Shown: positions 61,258 to 64,000 of the stretch, in pieces
How the letters are laid out: each line of letters starts with the position of its first letter
How positions within the stretch are numbered: the first letter of the stretch is position 1
Source of the DNA: Candidatus Gastranaerophilales bacterium
Lineage (GTDB): Bacteria > Cyanobacteriota > Vampirovibrionia > Gastranaerophilales > Gastranaerophilaceae
Length of the DNA: 64,000 nucleotides
Assembly (NCBI GenBank): GCA_944324305.1
Contig: CALUVV010000007.1
Span: 62,001-126,000, forward strand
Direction: 5' to 3'
Position numbers and translations under genes: made by a program
The notes under the pieces: model-generated
Databases searched by the model: none
What the model was told of the DNA's origin: nothing
The model's input: the letters and a program-made list of their open reading frames with translations, nothing else

Positions 61258-62124
61258 ATGAAAAAAGCACTTGCAATAGATGTTGGCGGAACAAAAATTT
61301 ATAATGCAATCGTTAATGAAAAAGGCGAGATTATATCGGAAATAGAAAAACGACCTACCCCGAAAACTTTTGCGGAAATAAAAGCGGCGTTTGAAGAAAT
61401 TATCAATAAATATGAGCGTCAGGTTGATGTAATTGCTTTTTCCACATGCGGCGCGGTTAATAACTCTAACAGCGGAATTTTAGGTTCTACAGGGAATATC
61501 GCAAAGGAATATCCGTCAATGGATTTCCAAAGTTTGAGCAAAAAGCCTGTTTTCGTGGAAAATGATGCTAACGCGGCAGCATGGGCAGAACATATCGTAG
61601 GGGCTTCTAAAGGAATGCCTTATTCGATAATGCTTACGCTCGGAACAGGTGTCGGCGGAGGGATTATTCTCGATAATAAACTTTATAAAGGAAAAAACGG
61701 TGCGGCGGGAGAAATGCATTTTAAAATGAGAACGGATAAACACAGAAAATGCACCTGCGGAAGTTATGATTGTTTTGAAGCTTACGCGTCAGGGACGGGC
61801 TTAAAAAGGACTGCAGAAGAAATTTCGGGCGATGATGAAATTACGACCTATGATGTTATTGAGAATAAAGACAGACCCTTAATGAAGAAAATCCTTGATA
61901 AATGGCAGAATGATATTTTGGAAGGGATTATCGGGCTTGCGAATATCTTTGATCCCGACGTTATTGTCTTATCAGGTTCAATGGCAGAGTTTGTTGATAT
62001 TGCTTATCTTGAAACAGAAGCAAATAAACAGATTGTCACAACTCCTTTTAAGGTTGTAAAAGCATCGGCGGGAAATTATTCGGGAATGATTGGTGCGGCA
62101 TTGCTTGCTCTGGGGGTTAAGTAA
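61258..62124 (+). CDS. ROK-family sugar kinase, probably N-acetylmannosamine kinase
   Basis: 288-aa ROK (repressor, ORF, kinase) family protein. The phosphate-binding motif AIDVGGTKIYNAIV is at the N-terminus, followed by FSTCGAVNN, FVENDANAAAWAEHIVGA (catalytic Asp) and TLGTGVGGGIILD. The zinc motif KCTCGSYDCFEAYASG (C-x-C-G-x4-C) completes the ROK pattern. It starts 2 bases after the nanE stop, so ManNAc is the likely substrate (NanK role), giving ManNAc-6-P for NanE. The usual GEiGH is replaced by GEMHF, a small deviation in the sugar-binding loop. There is no HTH domain, so it is a kinase and not a repressor. Confidence 0.88.
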   Translation: MKKALAIDVGGTKIYNAIVNEKGEIISEIEKRPTPKTFAEIKAAFEEIINKYERQVDVIAFSTCGAVNNSNSGILGSTGNIAKEYPSMDFQSLSKKPVFVENDANAAAWAEHIVGASKGMPYSIMLTLGTGVGGGIILDNKLYKGKNGAAGEMHFKMRTDKHRKCTCGSYDCFEAYASGTGLKRTAEEISGDDEITTYDVIENKDRPLMKKILDKWQNDILEGIIGLANIFDPDVIVLSGSMAEFVDIAYLETEANKQIVTTPFKVVKASAGNYSGMIGAALLALGVK

Positions 62125-62125
62125 A

Positions 62126-62344
62126 TTGGGAAAGTCTAAAAAAAGAATTATTTATAAGGGTAAAAATCTTCAATTTACCAATCTTACAAGAGAAGAAGCC
62201 GCAAAAACAGCAGCGGAATTTCTTAATTTGAACAGTAAAGAGGCTTATTCGCTTATTACTCTGTTTGGTTTGACTGCCGAGGAAATTCTTGAAGCGGGTG
62301 CGAGTTACGAGGCTGTAAAAGGAGTGGAAAGTCTTTTGGGATGA
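62126..62344 (+). CDS. Small helical protein in the nanE operon
   Basis: 72-aa protein that I do not recognise. I start it at TTG 62126, directly after the ROK stop, since the longer frame would overlap ROK deeply. It begins with a basic stretch (GKSKKRIIYKGKNLQF), then three helices (TREEAAKTAAEFLNLN, KEAYSLITLFGLTAEEILEAG, YEAVKGVESLL). Its last 4 bases overlap the UbiA-family gene start, so translation is likely coupled. The pattern could be a small nucleic-acid- or protein-binding adaptor; no function is inferred. Confidence 0.62.
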   Translation: MGKSKKRIIYKGKNLQFTNLTREEAAKTAAEFLNLNSKEAYSLITLFGLTAEEILEAGASYEAVKGVESLLG

Positions 62345-63219
62345 TTAAAACGATTTTGTTCTGGCTTGAAAATTCAAGACTTTTTTCTCTGCCTATGACG
62401 CTTCTTTCATGGCTTGTAATCTTTGTTTACGCCTTGAAAGAAGGCGGAAATATTATAAACGGTGCTGCCGCATTAATCGGAATATCTTTTGCGCATCTTG
62501 CGACAAACCTTTTTGACGATTATGTTGACTACAAAAATTTAACTGATAACTCACAAAAATGTAAGTGCGCATATATAAAAGAGGGGAAAGCTTCTTTAAA
62601 TGATGTTCTAAAAGTTGTTGTAATCTATTGTTTTTTAGCTTGTTTGACAGGTTTATTTTTGTTTTTAAGATGCGGGCTGCCGGTAATCGGGCTTGCTGTT
62701 ATCGGCGGTGTTATTACTCTTATTTATGCTAAGCTTTCTCAAAAAGGGTTAAGTGAATTTGCTGTGGGGCTTGCCTTCGGTCCTTTGCTTTTTGAGGGTG
62801 TTTATTTTGTAATGACAGGTAATTTTTCTTATACCGTACTTGTAATGTCGTTAGCAGTTGTTATGTTTACTATAGGTTTGATGTATGTTCATACGCTTTT
62901 GGATTTTGAAGGTGATATGTGTGCGCATAAAAAAACTCTTGTCTGCAGAATAGGCGACAAGAGCAAAGCTTTAAAAGGTGTTTTTATCGTTTACGGTTTG
63001 GGGTATTTATTTACCCTGATCCTTTCATTTATGTTGAAAAACTGTCTGATATTATTAACCTTTTTACTTATTCCGCTCGTATTTAATATGTATAATTCTC
63101 TTAAAACATATACTTGCGGCGGAGATGTGAATGAATTTTATTTCAGGCTTCTGAAAGCAAGAAATCTTATGGTGTATTATTCAATTTTACTTACCGTTTT
63201 TTTATTTATTAAGTCCTGA
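62341..63219 (+). CDS. UbiA-family prenyltransferase (MenA-like)
   Basis: 292-aa polytopic membrane enzyme with the two Asp-rich motifs of the UbiA superfamily: NLFDDYVDYK (residues ~57-66, N-x-x-x-D-x-x-D) and LLDFEGDMCAHKKTL (D-x-E-G-D-x4-K) near 185. Eight or nine hydrophobic helices fit. Such enzymes attach polyprenyl chains to aromatic rings in quinone synthesis; the closest look is MenA-like or UbiA-related proteins in non-quinone producers. The substrate cannot be assigned. It is coupled to the small gene upstream (4-base overlap) and overlaps the convergent pilin-like gene by 18 bases. Confidence 0.85.
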   Translation: MIKTILFWLENSRLFSLPMTLLSWLVIFVYALKEGGNIINGAAALIGISFAHLATNLFDDYVDYKNLTDNSQKCKCAYIKEGKASLNDVLKVVVIYCFLACLTGLFLFLRCGLPVIGLAVIGGVITLIYAKLSQKGLSEFAVGLAFGPLLFEGVYFVMTGNFSYTVLVMSLAVVMFTIGLMYVHTLLDFEGDMCAHKKTLVCRIGDKSKALKGVFIVYGLGYLFTLILSFMLKNCLILLTFLLIPLVFNMYNSLKTYTCGGDVNEFYFRLLKARNLMVYYSILLTVFLFIKS

Positions 63220-63995
63220 TAGCATTTCTTCCGGCTTTTTCCCACCTTTCTCCACAAGTGAGCAACAGGCTTCTAACCTTATAATTCCTGGTTTTACTTC
63301 GTTTAACTCAAAAGAAAATATGTCATGTCCCCATTTATTCGGCCCCTTTTTTCCGTTGACGTCAAGAGCAAAGCAGCCAGCCCAATCCCCCGGGATTTCA
63401 TCGTATGTAAAAAGAATTGTTCCGTCGTTAAATACGAATGCCCAATTTCTGTTAAGTATGTTGTTTTGGCTGTAGCCGCTGCACCCGTTTAACGCATCAT
63501 CATCTTCATATTCTTTTATCGTGTCCACTCCCTGATATTTCGGAATACAGTTATCTTCGTAAGCATTTCCCTTACATATTTTAATAACATTCATCTGCTT
63601 TGTCAGTTTTTCATAAAAATCTTCGCATTCAACAAACTTTGTTGTATCTTGTGAATCATTGTTGTGATAGTAACACTGAGGTAATACTCCATCTTTTGCC
63701 TCAATTAGTCTAACGGCATTATAAATATTAGAATATGCCCTTTTAAATTGCGACTGCAGAGCTGTATTTTGATAATTTGCAATCAAAACCGGCATTGTAA
63801 GAGCGGCAGCAATTCCGATAATACCTAAAGTAACAAGAACTTCAGCCAATGTAAAAGCCTTCAAACAGCGCTTAAAATAAAACCGGTTGAAAATTTTAGA
63901 AAAATTGTAAAAGCGCCCCTTAAACAGTCTATCCGGTGTATCTACGCACGTAGTGCCGGGGGGGGGGCAATCCTTAATGCTCTTGATTTAATCAT
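63202..63995 (-). CDS. Phase-variable pilin-like gene, out of frame in this sequence (10-C tract)
   Basis: From ATG 63995 the gene reads MIKSRALRIAPPP, then five codons and a stop, because of ten C at 63958-63967. With eleven C it becomes a 264-aa prepilin: leader ending RCLKA, followed by FTLAEVLVTLGIIGIAAAL. The globular part has conserved Cys pairs (CEDFYEKL, KICKGNAYEDNCIPKY, CSGYSQNN) and DVNGKKGPNKWGHDIFSF. The region from the tract to ~15 codons on is identical in DNA to the 10623 gene. An in-frame TTG at 63864 would give a short leader (LKA then FTLAE) but has no ribosome binding site. The promoter lies outside the window. Confidence 0.8.
63905..63968 (-). repeat. 64-bp leader repeat, copy 2
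   Basis: Identical over 64 bp to 11365-11428, including the C-tract, the CTACG-CA-CGTAG inverted repeat and the codons for TTCVDTPDRLFKGRF. Similarity fades outside this block, although short conserved patches (AAACAGCGCTTAAAAT) remain nearby. Confidence 0.85.
63958..63967 (-). repeat. Homopolymer tract G10 (C10 on the coding strand)
   Basis: Ten G on the plus strand in the leader of the 63202 pilin-like gene; the gene is out of frame with ten and in frame with eleven. Confidence 0.95.
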
Positions 63996-64000
63996 TTCTG

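Overview
The window looks like a chromosomal segment of a non-photosynthetic cyanobacterial relative of the Gastranaerophilales / Melainabacteria (Vampirovibrionia) type. The evidence is indirect: low GC, a cyanobacterial-like pairing of rng with a fused TIGR03960-type radical SAM gene, many pilin-like proteins with the N-terminal motif FTLAEVLITLGIIG, numerous lineage-type hypothetical proteins with a short 'F-S/T/K-G' tag near the N-terminus, and no photosynthesis genes. I saw no rRNA, tRNA, CRISPR array, insertion sequence or prophage. No stretch over 300 bases lacks a gene.

Layout. 1-9.5 kb: a partial coiled-coil protein, RelA/SpoT, YggU, a membrane protein preceded by a His-codon leader peptide and a foldable 5' UTR, a type-4 uracil-DNA glycosylase, an AGCS symporter, a pilin-like gene with a divergent XRE regulator, and an HD-GYP protein. 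9.6-19.3 kb: ketopantoate reductase, a G-tract pilin-like gene, the radical SAM/RNase G operon, a GT-D glycosyltransferase, an acyltransferase and two RWYD-repeat proteins. 19.3-31 kb: secreted proteins, a BlaI-like regulator, a serpin-like protein, XRE-radA, gap, an M16 peptidase, purA and a second G-tract pilin-like gene. 31-43.7 kb: a GH15-like protein, an ETF/NfnA-like electron-transfer operon, a PfkB kinase, pnp, and another pilin-like/XRE divergent pair. 43.7-54 kb: three tandem HNH-like proteins, yebC-GGDEF-tsaE-tsaB, a Cys-rich G-tract pilin-like gene and a PHP phosphoesterase. 54-64 kb: rph, ilvB, a TM-anchored pilin paralogue, XRE plus a second type-4 UDG, an M16 peptidase, a nanE/ROK/UbiA operon and a fourth G-tract pilin-like gene.

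Main observation. Seven members of one pilin-like family lie in the window. Four of them carry a run of exactly ten G (C on the coding strand) between a well-placed ATG and the prepilin motif. In all four the run leaves the gene out of frame, and one extra G (11) restores a full-length prepilin. Two of the four share a 64-bp identical leader. This looks like a phase-variable, or slippage-controlled, surface pilin repertoire. The two short-leader members without G-runs sit divergent to XRE regulators. Homopolymer undercalling in the assembly is the main alternative explanation.

Other patterns. A module of small helical protein, divergent XRE regulator and DNA-repair gene occurs twice (radA; type-4 UDG). 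Many genes have a -10 hexamer exactly 6 nt before the ATG, implying leaderless mRNAs. Several start codons were moved from the longest open frame to an internal codon because of Shine-Dalgarno or promoter positions.
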